Shown here: positions 1 to 8,736 of the stretch, in pieces
Position numbering within the stretch: the first letter of the stretch is position 1
How the letters are laid out: each line of letters starts with the position of its first letter
NCBI RefSeq assembly: GCF_001017175.1
Contig: NZ_LCYG01000015.1
Span: forward strand, 1 to 64,000
Source of the DNA: Microvirga vignae
GTDB lineage: Bacteria; Pseudomonadota; Alphaproteobacteria; Rhizobiales; Beijerinckiaceae
Direction: 5' to 3'
Length of the DNA: 64,000 nt
The notes under the pieces: generated by a model
The model's database searches: none
What the model saw: only the letters and a program-made list of their open reading frames with translations
What the model was told of the DNA's origin: nothing
Made by a program: the position numbers and the translations under genes

Positions 1-270
1 AGCCACGACACACGGACCCAGACCGGGGCGCCAAACACGGCCCGCAAGGGCTCCCCGGCATCCATCGACGGGAAGAAGATCAGCAGCACTCATCGAAGAC
101 AGGTGATTCACAGGCAGGCGCTCCCTCAGGTTCTCAAGGGCTCTATCGCCCTTCTTCGCTGTGAATATAGCGACCTTGACGATAGAGCCCAGCGATAAAA
201 AAGCAGGTGCTGCGTGATGGAACGCAACTCGGAACAGAGGCCGGCTATCCTCCGTTCAGAACCGGAGCCC
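1..270. other. Upstream segment without a recognised gene
   Basis: Only short overlapping frames are present, and none shows a family signature or a convincing ribosome binding site. A gene outside the window may end or start nearby. I see no promoter, RNA gene or repeat that I can support. Confidence 0.4.
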
Positions 271-480
271 ATGACAAGTGATCCGGTCGTATCCGACACG
301 CCCAATCCAACGCGCAGCAACCCGATGAGCCCAACCCGGCGCCCAGCCCGTGCATCCCGATCCGGGCACTCCCGGCTTTCCGAGCCCCGGCGAGCCCATA
401 GGTGTTCCGCCCCCGAGCCCCGGTGAACCTGTGAGGTTTCCTCCATCCGGCCCTCAGGAGCTCCCGACCGGCCCCGTTAG
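271..480 (+). pseudogene. Possible remnant of a small proline-rich protein gene
   Basis: An ATG at 271 follows a GGAG. The frame begins MTSDPVVSDTPNPTRSNP. Proline-rich coding then continues in a second frame (DEPNPAPSP) and a third (PDPGTPGFPSPGEP, then PPPSPGEPVRFPP). Restoring one base near 324 and one near 350 would join these into a single Pro/Gly/Asp-rich protein of about 70 residues with PGxP/PGEP repeats. The third frame runs without a stop into the LOG-family gene, so part of it could instead be a leader of that gene. The join is inferred and no function is proposed. Confidence 0.3.
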
Positions 481-541
481 GCTCTTAACCGCCGGCTTAA
501 GATATGCTTTTACGCGGTCAGGATCACAGGAGCTCCTGCCC

Positions 542-1306
542 ATGGACACCGGAAAGCCCTCGAACGCGGCCCAAATGGCCTCTCCCTCCTATCGCTTGGC
601 CGTCCTCGATCAAGATTTTCTGCTGGGCGATACGATGCGGGGCGTCCGCTTCCAGCTGGAATACGCCAAGGCCGAGGAGGAGCTGCGCATCTGGGGCGTT
701 CGCTCGACCATCGTCGTGTTCGGGAGCGCGCGCGTTCGCGAGGACGGTCCGGGGCGGCATCCATACTGGTATGGAGAGGCCCGGTCCTTCGGAGCGATCG
801 CCTCGCAGCGCGGCGGCGCATTGGCATCTAACGGCGGGCTGCGTGACAACGTCATCGCAACGGGCGGCGGACCGGGCATCATGGAGGCAGCCAATCGCGG
901 CGCATCGGATGTCGACGCACCTTCCATCGGCTTCAACATCACTCTGCCGCACGAGGAGGAGCCGAATCCTTACTCGACGCCGGATCTGACCTTCCGCTTT
1001 CACTACTTCGCCATGCGCAAGATGCATCTCGCCATGCGCGCCAATGCGCTGGTGGTGTTCCCTGGCGGGTTCGGAACGCTCGACGAACTTTTCGAGATCC
1101 TCACCCTTCGCCAGACCGGCAAGGTTCCGGCTCTCCCTATCGTCCTCTTCGATAAGACCTATTGGCGATCCATCATCAAATTCGATGCCCTGCTGGAGCA
1201 CGGCATGGTGAGCGAGCACGATCGCAAACTCGTTCATTTTGCAGAAAGCGCAGAGGAGACCTGGGCGACCCTGGTTGAGAACGGACTCCTCGTCCCTGGC
1301 GCCTGA
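542..1306 (+). CDS. LOG family protein (TIGR00730-type Rossmann nucleotide hydrolase)
   Basis: This 254-residue protein carries the LOG/lysine-decarboxylase-like Rossmann fold. It has an FGSARV strand near residue 62, ATGGGPGIMEAANRGA near 105, and the hallmark PGGFGTLDELFE near 178 with the catalytic Arg/Glu region (MRKMH...TLDE). Family members hydrolyse nucleoside 5'-monophosphates and include cytokinin riboside phosphate phosphoribohydrolases; the bacterial substrate is often unknown. The start at 542 is chosen because AGGAG lies about 10 bases upstream and homology begins there. The frame stays open back to 350 through a proline-rich stretch unlike the family. The protein is somewhat longer than the classic ~190-residue LOG proteins, with an N-terminal extension of about 50 residues. 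It appears monocistronic. Confidence 0.85.
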   Translation: MDTGKPSNAAQMASPSYRLAVLDQDFLLGDTMRGVRFQLEYAKAEEELRIWGVRSTIVVFGSARVREDGPGRHPYWYGEARSFGAIASQRGGALASNGGLRDNVIATGGGPGIMEAANRGASDVDAPSIGFNITLPHEEEPNPYSTPDLTFRFHYFAMRKMHLAMRANALVVFPGGFGTLDELFEILTLRQTGKVPALPIVLFDKTYWRSIIKFDALLEHGMVSEHDRKLVHFAESAEETWATLVENGLLVPGA

Positions 1307-1341
1307 ACTGATCCGGCTGGACCCGTTCCATCTATTCTGAA

Positions 1342-1380
1342 TTGACAAAGTCAGCACGCTTCGTATGTAATATGTCACAT
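1342..1380 (+). promoter_or_regulatory. Candidate promoter and operator of the chromate genes
   Basis: TTGACA at 1342-1347 is followed 16-18 bases later by TATGTAAT, a good sigma-70-like arrangement. The -35 hexamer overlaps the inverted repeat TGAC-AAA-GTCA (1343-1353). A second imperfect dyad, TGTAATATGTCACA, covers the -10. Both would be well placed for a repressor. ChrB-type proteins are known chromate-responsive regulators of chrA. The promoter role is inferred from spacing and position alone. Confidence 0.5.
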
Positions 1381-1451
1381 GGGGATTGCGATCTCCCCAC
1401 GAGGCGACATGCCCAAGCATCGCATCCGCTCTAGAAATTCACGGATGCACC

Positions 1452-2276
1452 ATGTCGTCGTTCAACACCATTTCCGTCGAAAAACTCGCCCGTCTCATCG
1501 GCACTCCTAAGTGCCCCGTTCTCATCGATGTCCGCACGGATGAAGACTTTGCTGCCAATCCGCGCATCGTGCCGGGCACCATATACCGTCCTCACGACGC
1601 GGTGCCGGACTGGGCTCACAAATTCACTGGCCGCTCCGTCGTCGCGATTTGCGAGAAAGGCCTCAAGCTCAGCCATGGCGTAGCGGCATGGCTTCGCCAT
1701 GAGGGAATAATCGCAGATGTTCTGGAGGGCGGCATTCAGGCCTGGTCGCAGGCAGGATTACCTATGGTGCCGAAAGCAGTGCTGCCGCCGCGCGACCCTC
1801 AAGGGCGCACTATTTGGGTCACACGCTCGCGGCCTAAAATAGATCGCATCGCATGTCCTTGGCTCATCCGGCGTTTCATCGATGCGAATGCTGTCTTTCT
1901 GTTCGTCCCAACGTCCGAAGTTCAAGCCGTTGCCGAGCGCTTTGGAGCCACACCTTTCGACATCGAAGGTGAAGGGGTTTTCTGGAGTCACCGCGGCGAG
2001 CTCTGCACCTTCGATGTCATGATTCAGGAATTCGGCCTCACGACCGAGCCGCTCCTCCGGCTCGCCACGATCATCAGAGGGGCCGACACGGGACGGCCTG
2101 ATCTTGCTCCTCAAGCACCTGGTCTGCTTGCGGCTTCCCTGGGACTTTCCCGTATGTTCGCCGACGACCTTGCTCAACTTGAGGCCGGGCTCCTGCTCTA
2201 CGATGCGTTCTATCGCTGGTGCCGGGATGCAACGGACGAGACACACAACTGGCCTTCGAAGAAGGTGGGAGCGTAA
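1452..2276 (+). CDS. chrB: Rhodanese/ChrB-domain chromate resistance protein
   Basis: The 274-residue protein has two parts. Residues about 5-105 form a rhodanese domain (VLIDVRTDEDF; active-site loop AICEKGLKLS with the catalytic Cys; LEGGIQAW). Residues about 120-270 match the ChrB C-terminal domain (WVTRSRPKIDRIACPWLIRRFIDANA, quoted in part; then GVFWSHRGELCTFDVM). ChrB proteins sense chromate and control, or aid, the ChrA exporter. The start at 1452 (MSSFNTIS) begins the rhodanese fold; an in-frame ATG at 1386 would add 22 unlike residues. The stop is one base before the ATG of chrA, so the two are an operon. Assignment as regulator or accessory rests on family knowledge. Confidence 0.85.
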   Translation: MSSFNTISVEKLARLIGTPKCPVLIDVRTDEDFAANPRIVPGTIYRPHDAVPDWAHKFTGRSVVAICEKGLKLSHGVAAWLRHEGIIADVLEGGIQAWSQAGLPMVPKAVLPPRDPQGRTIWVTRSRPKIDRIACPWLIRRFIDANAVFLFVPTSEVQAVAERFGATPFDIEGEGVFWSHRGELCTFDVMIQEFGLTTEPLLRLATIIRGADTGRPDLAPQAPGLLAASLGLSRMFADDLAQLEAGLLLYDAFYRWCRDATDETHNWPSKKVGA

Positions 2277-2277
2277 A

Positions 2278-3678
2278 ATGCGCGTGACGGTGCAGAGCTC
2301 AGGTGCGTGCAGCTCTCGAAGATCCTCTCATCATGGCGTCTCCTTAGGCGAGGCCCTCCGGGTCTGGCTGCGTGTCGCTGCTCTGAGCTTCGGCGGGCCT
2401 GCGGGGCAGATCGCGGTGATGCACCGCATCCTCGTCGAGGAGAAACGCTGGATTTCGGAAGAACGTTTTCTGCACGCACTCAACTACTGCATGCTTCTGC
2501 CCGGCCCCGAGGCGCAGCAGCTCGCGACCTATGTCGGCTGGCTCATGCACCGCACCTTCGGCGGCCTGATGGCCGGCGGATTGTTCATCCTGCCGGGCAT
2601 CATCGCTATTATGGGCCTCAGCTGGATCTATGCGCTTTATGGCAATGTCGGTTTCGTTGCGGCCCTGTTCTTCGGGTTGAAGGCCGCCGTCTTGGCCATC
2701 GTTCTGGAAGCCGTAATCCGCATTGGCAAACGCGCGCTGAAGAACAGCATCATGATCGGACTTGCCGCCGCTGCCTTTGTGGCAATCTTCTTTCTCGGCG
2801 TGCCCTTTCCAATCATTATTCTCGCCGCTGCCGTCATTGGCTTTTTCGGCGCGAGAGCTGGTCTGCCCCAGCTCATAGTGGCGAACAATGGCGCAAGCCG
2901 CCAAGACGCATCCGTTGATTTGCTCGGCGATGAGCTCCCTGATCATGCACGCCCGAACAACTGGCGCAGCCTGCAGGTGGCCGTTCTATGGCTTGCGCTC
3001 TGGCTGGTGCCGGTCTTTGCGCTTCTGCTCACGCTGGGTATGGGCAATGTCTTCAGCCAGATCGCCCTGTTCTTCTCAAAGATGGCGATGGTGACGTTCG
3101 GCGGCGCCTATGCGGTATTGGCTTATGTCGCGCAGCAGGCTGTCGAGACTTATGGCTGGCTGAAACCCGGTGAGATGCTGGATGGCCTCGGCATGGCTGA
3201 GACGACGCCTGGGCCACTGATCATGGTGCTGCAATTCGTAGGCTTCATGGCGGCCTTCCGCGATCCAGGCAGCCTCCATCCGCTCATCGCCGGAACGCTT
3301 GGCGGGCTGCTCACCACCTGGGTGACGTTCACGCCCTGTTTCCTGTGGATCTTTCTCGGCGCGCCCTATATCGAGATGCTGCGCGGCAACAGAGCCTTGA
3401 GCGGCGCGCTCTCCGCCATCACGGCGGCGGTTGTCGGCGTCATCCTCAATCTTGCGATCTGGTTCGGCATCCACACGATCTTTCGTGAGGTTCATGCCTT
3501 TACATGGGGCCCTATCGCCCTTGATGCGCCGGTATGGGAGAGCGTCAACATCTGGGCGCTTCTGCTCGCGGCCGCCGCCATTGTCGCCATGTTCCGCTTC
3601 AAGCTCGGCATGCTGCCGACCCTGGCTGCCACATCTGCAGCCGGCATTGCTCTTTACGCAGCCGGAGCGATCTCTTGA
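2278..3678 (+). CDS. chrA: Chromate efflux transporter ChrA
   Basis: This is a 466-residue inner-membrane protein of the CHR superfamily, which exports chromate using the proton motive force. It has the long-chain duplicated architecture. The N-terminal half has SLGEALRVWLRVAALSFGGP (about residue 22), QIAVMHR and LPGPEAQQLATYVG. The C-terminal half repeats the motif as FSKMAMVTFGGAYAVLAYV and TTPGPLIMVLQFVGF. About ten hydrophobic segments are visible. The ATG at 2278 follows the chrB stop after one base, so translation is probably coupled; the frame is open further upstream within chrB, but the family's N terminus fits 2278. A strong palindrome downstream separates it from the convergent SDR gene. 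Confidence 0.93.
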   Translation: MRVTVQSSGACSSRRSSHHGVSLGEALRVWLRVAALSFGGPAGQIAVMHRILVEEKRWISEERFLHALNYCMLLPGPEAQQLATYVGWLMHRTFGGLMAGGLFILPGIIAIMGLSWIYALYGNVGFVAALFFGLKAAVLAIVLEAVIRIGKRALKNSIMIGLAAAAFVAIFFLGVPFPIIILAAAVIGFFGARAGLPQLIVANNGASRQDASVDLLGDELPDHARPNNWRSLQVAVLWLALWLVPVFALLLTLGMGNVFSQIALFFSKMAMVTFGGAYAVLAYVAQQAVETYGWLKPGEMLDGLGMAETTPGPLIMVLQFVGFMAAFRDPGSLHPLIAGTLGGLLTTWVTFTPCFLWIFLGAPYIEMLRGNRALSGALSAITAAVVGVILNLAIWFGIHTIFREVHAFTWGPIALDAPVWESVNIWALLLAAAAIVAMFRFKLGMLPTLAATSAAGIALYAAGAIS

Positions 3679-3683
3679 TCGCG

Positions 3684-3714
3684 AAAAAGAGAGAGGCAGG
3701 ATCCTGCCTCTCTC
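3684..3714 (-). terminator. Terminator between convergent chrA and SDR genes
   Basis: A perfect palindrome with 13-base arms (GAGAGAGGCAGGA at 3689-3701 and its complement to 3714) lies between the two convergent genes. On the minus strand it is followed by TTTTTCGC. It therefore looks like an intrinsic terminator for the minus-strand genes, and it may also stop chrA transcripts. Confidence 0.75.
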
Positions 3715-3723
3715 GTTAAGACA

Positions 3724-4503
3724 TCAAGTCACAGACGAAATCTGCCCGCCATCGACGCGCAGGATTGATCCAGTGATGAACGAGGCCTTCTCACTGGCAA
3801 GGAACACGGCAGCAGCCGCAAATTCCTCGATCTCGCCATAGCGACCCGCTGGGATCCCCGCGCGCGCGGCTTCAGCCACATCCTCGACGGAGCGGCCCGT
3901 GCGCTCAGCGTTCGCTGCATCGAGCTGCTTCAGGCGATCTGTCGCAATGCGACCCGGCGCAATGGCGTTGACGGTCACGCCTGAGGCTGCCACCTCGCTT
4001 GCGAGCGTCTTGCCCCAACCCACGAGAGCCGGTCGGATGGCATTGGAGATTGCGAGGTTCGGGATCGGCTGAATGACGCCCGACGAGATCACCGAAATGA
4101 TACGTCCGAACTTGCGCTCGATCATGCCCGGCAGCAGCTGATCGGCGATGCGCACGAGATTGACGAACATCGCGTCGAAAGACTGCCGCCATTGATCGGA
4201 CGACACTCCTTGAGCCTTGCCAGGAGGCGGGCCACCGCTGTTGAGCACGAGAATGTCGACGCCGCCGAAAGCCTCCGTCACATCCTTGGCAAGGGCATCG
4301 ACCTGATTGACCTTGCCCGTATCGCAAATGAAGGGCAGCACATCGCGGCCGATCTTGTCAGCGGCTGTTGTCGAGCCTTCCATGGTGCGGCTTGCGATGG
4401 CGACGCGCGCACCTTCTTCCGCTAGCCCTTGAGCGATGCCGAAGCCTAGCCCCTTGCTCGCGCCGAGAACGAGCGCGCGCTTTCCTTCCAACCCTGTCTT
4501 CAT
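3724..4503 (-). CDS. SDR family oxidoreductase with altered catalytic motif
   Basis: This 259-residue classical-length short-chain dehydrogenase has the NAD(P) motif VLGASKGLGFGIAQGLA (residues about 12-28), NSGG in place of NNAG, and a C-terminal LRVDGG. Where classical enzymes carry Tyr-x-x-x-Lys, this one has SNAIR (about residue 158), so Tyr is replaced by Ser and Lys by Arg. It belongs to the BKR-like SDR subgroup with non-canonical active sites. Its reaction cannot be predicted safely. The start at 4503 is supported by AAGGAG upstream; the frame is open to 4554 but that extension overlaps the preceding gene. It lies 17 bases after the DapA-like lyase and is probably cotranscribed with it. 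Confidence 0.85.
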   Translation of the reverse strand: MKTGLEGKRALVLGASKGLGFGIAQGLAEEGARVAIASRTMEGSTTAADKIGRDVLPFICDTGKVNQVDALAKDVTEAFGGVDILVLNSGGPPPGKAQGVSSDQWRQSFDAMFVNLVRIADQLLPGMIERKFGRIISVISSGVIQPIPNLAISNAIRPALVGWGKTLASEVAASGVTVNAIAPGRIATDRLKQLDAANAERTGRSVEDVAEAARAGIPAGRYGEIEEFAAAAVFLASEKASFITGSILRVDGGQISSVT

Positions 4504-4520
4504 GCTTTTCAGGCTCCTTG

Positions 4521-5447
4521 TTATTCCGAGCGTTCGATGCGCTGCATCAGCCAATCGATTTCCGAAATCGTCTCCGGGCTCAGCTTCGGCCCAGGCTTGC
4601 GCAGCGTGTCGTGAGCGATGATGCCGCGTTTCTTGAGAACATATTTGCGAACGGCAAGACCCACGCCGGGCTGCGTCTCATAGCGCACCAGCGGAAGGTG
4701 GCGATCGAAGAGATCGTGCGCTTCCTTACGCCTGCCCTGCTTGATCAGGTTGACGACACCCACGAGCATCTCCGGATAGGCATAGCCCGTCATCGCACCA
4801 TCGGCACCACGCTCCATCTCGAAGGGAAGGAACAGGCCACCATTGCCGCAGAGAATCGAGACGCGGCGCACCTCGCCCTTGTCGCTCGCGCGGCGCAGCG
4901 TCGTGATCTTGTCGAGGCCCGGCCAGTCCTCGTGCTTGAGCATGACGCAGGACGGGTTTTGCTCGATAATGCGCATGATCACCTTCGGCGTCATGACCAC
5001 GTTCGTAGTGAGCGGGTAATCTTGGATCACGAAAGGCACATCAGTGCCGATAGCTTCTACCGCGTCCGCATAGTAGGATACGATCTGATCGTCGGTCCTG
5101 AGCATCGAGGGCGGCGCGATCATCACACCTGCGGCACCCGCATCTATGGCCTTGACGGAGAGCGCCGACATGGCGGCAAAGCCTGCGGCCGACACGCCGA
5201 CGATGACCGGAACGCGTCCGGCCACGGCTTTCATGACCTGACGAACGAAGGCCTGCGACTCGTCCGCCGCGAGCTTCGGCGCCTCACCCATGATGCCCAG
5301 GATCGTGAGGCCCGTGGCGCCGGCCTCGAGATATGCCTCGACCATGCGGTCCGTGGAGGCCATATCCAGTCGCCCATCACCCTCAAAGGGCGTGGGACAG
5401 ATGACATAGACGCCGGCGGCAGAGCTCGTGAGCAAAGTTTCCTCCAT
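4521..5447 (-). CDS. Dihydrodipicolinate synthase/N-acetylneuraminate lyase family protein
   Basis: This 308-residue TIM-barrel aldolase belongs to the DapA/NanA superfamily. It shows GVYVICPTPFEGDGRLD at the N terminus, a GIMGEAPKLAADE loop where family members have the GTTGE motif, a Tyr in IQDYPLT (about 143), and the Schiff-base lysine in VMLKHED (about 172). Family members condense or cleave pyruvate with an aldehyde, or dehydrate sugar acids. The altered GIMGE motif argues against true DapA. ATG 5447 is preferred over the upstream frame start at 5507, which lies inside a palindrome. It is first in a two-gene unit with the SDR, suggesting degradation of a sugar acid or hydroxy acid, substrate unknown. 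Confidence 0.8.
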   Translation of the reverse strand: MEETLLTSSAAGVYVICPTPFEGDGRLDMASTDRMVEAYLEAGATGLTILGIMGEAPKLAADESQAFVRQVMKAVAGRVPVIVGVSAAGFAAMSALSVKAIDAGAAGVMIAPPSMLRTDDQIVSYYADAVEAIGTDVPFVIQDYPLTTNVVMTPKVIMRIIEQNPSCVMLKHEDWPGLDKITTLRRASDKGEVRRVSILCGNGGLFLPFEMERGADGAMTGYAYPEMLVGVVNLIKQGRRKEAHDLFDRHLPLVRYETQPGVGLAVRKYVLKKRGIIAHDTLRKPGPKLSPETISEIDWLMQRIERSE

Positions 5448-5494
5448 GGAAGGGTTCTTGTACCTGCCCTTTCCATACACGGACCTGTCGCCGA

Positions 5495-5536
5495 ATGCAC
5501 CGGTCATATGGGCAAATTACCCTCATACCGGTGCAT
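5495..5536 (-). promoter_or_regulatory. Long inverted repeat upstream of the lyase-SDR pair, probable operator
   Basis: ATGCACCGGT at 5495-5504 is matched exactly by ACCGGTGCAT at 5527-5536. Weaker pairing (CAT/ATG, GGG/CCC) continues inward to a 7-base AT-rich loop. A second overlapping dyad, ATACC...GGTAT, spans 5525-5544. It sits 48 bases before the DapA-like start and in front of no other gene, so it most likely binds a regulator of that unit. Alternatively it is an mRNA leader hairpin. Confidence 0.55.
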
Positions 5537-5580
5537 GGAAGGTATGTAGAGACTCTGGGTCTCAGGCGCTGCCAATCCGC

Positions 5581-5754
5581 CTAGTGCCGTCCGGAGCCAC
5601 TCTTCTTGCCACCGCCCTCCTGCTTATTGACGGTTGCCCAGGCACGCCGCTCGGCTTCCTTCTCCGAGACGCCACGGCTCTCGTATGATTCCTCGATATG
5701 CTCGGCTTTGCGCTTCTGCTTGTCGGTATAAGCCGACTTGTCACCTCGGGACAT
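5581..5754 (-). CDS. Small conserved Lys/Glu-rich protein (plasmid-stabilisation/stress type)
   Basis: This 57-residue highly charged protein starts MSRGDKSAYTDKQKRKAEHI, contains RGVSEKEAERRAWATVNK and ends KKSGSGRH. This pattern recurs in many Alphaproteobacteria as a small protein usually labelled plasmid stabilisation protein or general stress protein; the real role is not established. GGGAGAG precedes the ATG by a suitable distance. The protein is short, has no membrane segment and is probably cytosolic and nucleic-acid-associated (inferred from charge). It lies alone between the lyase pair and ppc. Confidence 0.8.
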   Translation of the reverse strand: MSRGDKSAYTDKQKRKAEHIEESYESRGVSEKEAERRAWATVNKQEGGGKKSGSGRH

Positions 5755-5865
5755 GAGGCTCTCCCATGGTTGTCATTGCCAAGCCTGAGCCAGCCTCTAG
5801 AAAGCCAGCGCAAGCTCATCCGATTTTCAACCCAAGGGCAAGACGAGGGTTCCGAGGTGCGCCCG

Positions 5866-8736
5866 TCAGCCGCTGTTGCGCAGGCCTGCTGCGATGCCGT
5901 TGATGGAAAGGTGAATGCCCTGGACCACCTGCTCGTCGGCATCACCGGAGCGGTGACGCTTCAGCAGCTCGATCTGCAGATGGTTCAGCGGATCGAGATA
6001 AGGGAACCGGTTACGGATGGAGCGTGCGAGCAGCAGGTTCTTATCAAGCAGAGATTGCTGCTCCATGATGGCAAGCAGCGTCTTGATGGAATCCTCCCAC
6101 TCGCGTCTCACGCGTGGGAAGATGGCTTCGCGCAGGGCCTCATCCTCCACGAGCTTGGAATAGCGCGAGGCAATGGCGATGTTGCTCTTGGCGAGCACCA
6201 TGTCCATGTTCGACAAGAGCGCCTGGAAGAAGGGCCACTCGCGATACATCTCCTGCAGCAGCGCAAGGCCTGTATCCGGGTGCTTCTCCAGGAAGGCATC
6301 GACGGCCGAGCCGAAACCGTACCAGCCCGGCAGCATGAGGCGGCACTGGGCCCAGCCGAACACCCAGGGAATGGCGCGCAGGTCCTCGATGCGGCGTGAA
6401 TTCGTACGAGAGGCCGGGCGACTGCCGATGTTGAGATGGGCGATCTCGCCAATCACCGTCGATTCCCAGAAATAGCGCTCGAAGCCCTCTGTTTCGTAGA
6501 CGAGGGCACGATAGGCCTTGTAGGCGCTCTCGGAGAGTTCCTCCATCGCATTGAGATACTCGGCGCGCGGCGCAGGTTGACCTGAATGAAGCAGAGAGGC
6601 TTCCAGGGTCGCGGCCGCAAGGATCTCCAGATTGCGCCGTCCGAGATCGGGGTTCGAGTATTTGCCCGCGATCACCTCGCCCTGTTCGGTAATGCGGATC
6701 GCACCCTGCACGGCTCCACCCGGCTGCGCGAGTATCGCCTGATAGCTTGGGCCACCGCCACGACCCACGGAGCCGCCGCGCCCGTGGAAGAGACGAAGTG
6801 CAACGCTGTGGCGCTGGAACAAATCAACGAGTTCAGTCTCGGCTTTGTAGAGCTCCCATCCAGACGTAAGGTAGCCCCCATCCTTGTTGCTGTCGGAATA
6901 GCCGAGCATCACCTCCTGAGCCTGACCACGGCTGCGCAAGAGGCGCATGTAGTCGGGCAGCGCGAAGAGCTCGTCCATGACGCGGCTGCAGTTCCGTAGA
7001 TCCGCGATGGTCTCGAAGAGCGGGATGATGTTGACAGCCATCTCCCCTTCGCGCGGACGAAGGAGACCTGCCTCCTTCAGAAGAAGCGCAACCTCCAAAA
7101 TGTCGGAGGGATCACTCGCCTTGGAGATCACATAGTTCGGCACGGCCGCCTGCCCGTAGCGCCTGTGCGCTTCAGCCGCCTCATGGACGATGGCGAGTTC
7201 CGACGCCGTTTCCTGCGAGTATTCGAGATAAGGTGAGGTCAGGAGGCGTGGCGTCCTGAGTTCTTCGAGAAGCAGCGCAACACGCTTCTCTTCAGGAAGA
7301 GTCTCATAAGCTGTTCCCGGAACGGCTTTCTCGAACAATTCGGCGACGACCCGCTGATGCACGTCGGAGTTCTGACGAAGATCGAGGCTTGCGAGATGGA
7401 AGCCGAAGACATCGACTGCGCGGCGCAGGCGGCGCAGGCGTCCGCGCGCGAGTGATCCGGAACCGTTCGAAACCAGCGAGCGGTGGATCACCGAGAGATC
7501 GCCAGCAAACTCCTCCACGCTGCCATAGGCCGGAGCCTCGCCTACCGCGTGGCGTGCCACATCGCCATGGCCGAAGCCGATGGCCGTTGCCGTAAGCCGC
7601 GCATACATACCCGAGATCGCCCGGCGATAGGGCTCATCCTGCCGATGAGGTGAAATATCGGGCGAGGCTTTCGCCAACTCGCGAACCTGCTCGGAGACAT
7701 TAACGTAGCGCTCATCGAGCGACAGCTCGCCGCCAAGGCAGTGCAGTTCTTCCAGATAGAAGCCAAGGGCGTGCTTGCTCTGCAAGAGAAGCGCCTGCTT
7801 GAGCGCATCCGCCGTCACGAAGGGATTGCCGTCGCGGTCGCCGCCGATCCAGCTGCCCATGCGCAGAAAGGGAGGAATCTCGACACTCTGCCAGACAGGA
7901 TCCATAGCTGCGAGCTGGTCCTCCAGCGAGGCATAGACGCGCGGCAGCTCCTTGAAGAAGGTGTAGTCGTAGTAGGACAGACCATTCACGACCTCGTCGA
8001 TCACCTTCAGGCGATTGCGACGCAGAATGCTCGTCTGCCACAGAGTCAGAACCGCCCGGCGAATCCCCTCCTCGGTGGCGGCCTTTTCCTCAGGCGTCAG
8101 CTCATGGCGGTCGCGCTGGGCGAGGATCTGGGAGATCTCCATCTCACGATCGATGGTGCTCTTGCGGCGCACCTCGGTCGGATGCGCGGTCAGCACCGGC
8201 ACGACCAAGGCCGATGCGAAGAAAGCCTGCATTGCAGACTGGCTGACACCGGCTTCTTGCGCGAGCTTCAGGGCCCGCGCCAGGGTGCCCTCGCGCGGCT
8301 CGGGCGCGGTCATGGCATGCGCACCCGCCATGGCATGGGCTCGGGACCGGCGCACGTGGTGCTGGTCCTCGGCGATGTTCGCCAGGTGCGAGAAATAGCT
8401 GTAGGCGCGGATGATCTGGTTGGTGCGGCCGCGCGAGAGGCTGTTCAGGATCGTCTCGAGTTCCTTGCGGGCCGCCTCATCCTCATCTCGGTGGAAGCGG
8501 ATCGAGGTCTGGCGGATGCGCTCTACGATCTCGTAAACCGCCTCGCCTTCCTGCTCGCGGATCGTATCGCCGAGAAGCCGGCCCAGGAGCCGGATATCGT
8601 CGCGTAACGGAAGGTCCTTTTCAGGCGTGACATCGGGATTGATCAAGGACAAGGGACTGGCTCCCGCTCGGCAAATTGTGCGATGCGAGATAATGCCCGA
8701 TCTACCCCTGACGGCAAGCACCTTCTTAAACCCCAC
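5866..8736 (-). CDS. ppc: Phosphoenolpyruvate carboxylase
   Basis: This enzyme carboxylates phosphoenolpyruvate to oxaloacetate (anaplerosis). Up to 956 residues are encoded. Visible family marks are [11 protein letters not shown] near the N-terminal third (catalytic His), the glycine-rich [26 protein letters not shown], and a C-terminal QIELLKRHR and RNSG ending typical of the enzyme. The longest frame begins with GTG at 8736 and overlaps the Hsp70-like gene's end by 11 bases, but the first ~35 residues are unlike the family. A later start before [13 protein letters not shown] sequence (here [13 protein letters not shown]) is possible. GGGAGG touches the 8736 GTG, so the exact start is unsure. 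Confidence 0.95.
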   Translation of the reverse strand: MGFKKVLAVRGRSGIISHRTICRAGASPLSLINPDVTPEKDLPLRDDIRLLGRLLGDTIREQEGEAVYEIVERIRQTSIRFHRDEDEAARKELETILNSLSRGRTNQIIRAYSYFSHLANIAEDQHHVRRSRAHAMAGAHAMTAPEPREGTLARALKLAQEAGVSQSAMQAFFASALVVPVLTAHPTEVRRKSTIDREMEISQILAQRDRHELTPEEKAATEEGIRRAVLTLWQTSILRRNRLKVIDEVVNGLSYYDYTFFKELPRVYASLEDQLAAMDPVWQSVEIPPFLRMGSWIGGDRDGNPFVTADALKQALLLQSKHALGFYLEELHCLGGELSLDERYVNVSEQVRELAKASPDISPHRQDEPYRRAISGMYARLTATAIGFGHGDVARHAVGEAPAYGSVEEFAGDLSVIHRSLVSNGSGSLARGRLRRLRRAVDVFGFHLASLDLRQNSDVHQRVVAELFEKAVPGTAYETLPEEKRVALLLEELRTPRLLTSPYLEYSQETASELAIVHEAAEAHRRYGQAAVPNYVISKASDPSDILEVALLLKEAGLLRPREGEMAVNIIPLFETIADLRNCSRVMDELFALPDYMRLLRSRGQAQEVMLGYSDSNKDGGYLTSGWELYKAETELVDLFQRHSVALRLFHGRGGSVGRGGGPSYQAILAQPGGAVQGAIRITEQGEVIAGKYSNPDLGRRNLEILAAATLEASLLHSGQPAPRAEYLNAMEELSESAYKAYRALVYETEGFERYFWESTVIGEIAHLNIGSRPASRTNSRRIEDLRAIPWVFGWAQCRLMLPGWYGFGSAVDAFLEKHPDTGLALLQEMYREWPFFQALLSNMDMVLAKSNIAIASRYSKLVEDEALREAIFPRVRREWEDSIKTLLAIMEQQSLLDKNLLLARSIRNRFPYLDPLNHLQIELLKRHRSGDADEQVVQGIHLSINGIAAGLRNSG

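Noticed and set aside
4521-5507. Annotation as dapA (4-hydroxy-tetrahydrodipicolinate synthase)
   Set aside because: The GTTGE motif is changed to GIMGE and the gene pairs with an SDR rather than lysine genes, so only the superfamily is claimed.
4368-5549. A 393-residue plus-strand frame opposite the DapA-like gene
   Set aside because: It is the antisense shadow of two well-supported minus-strand genes and is rich in His/Arg with no domain.
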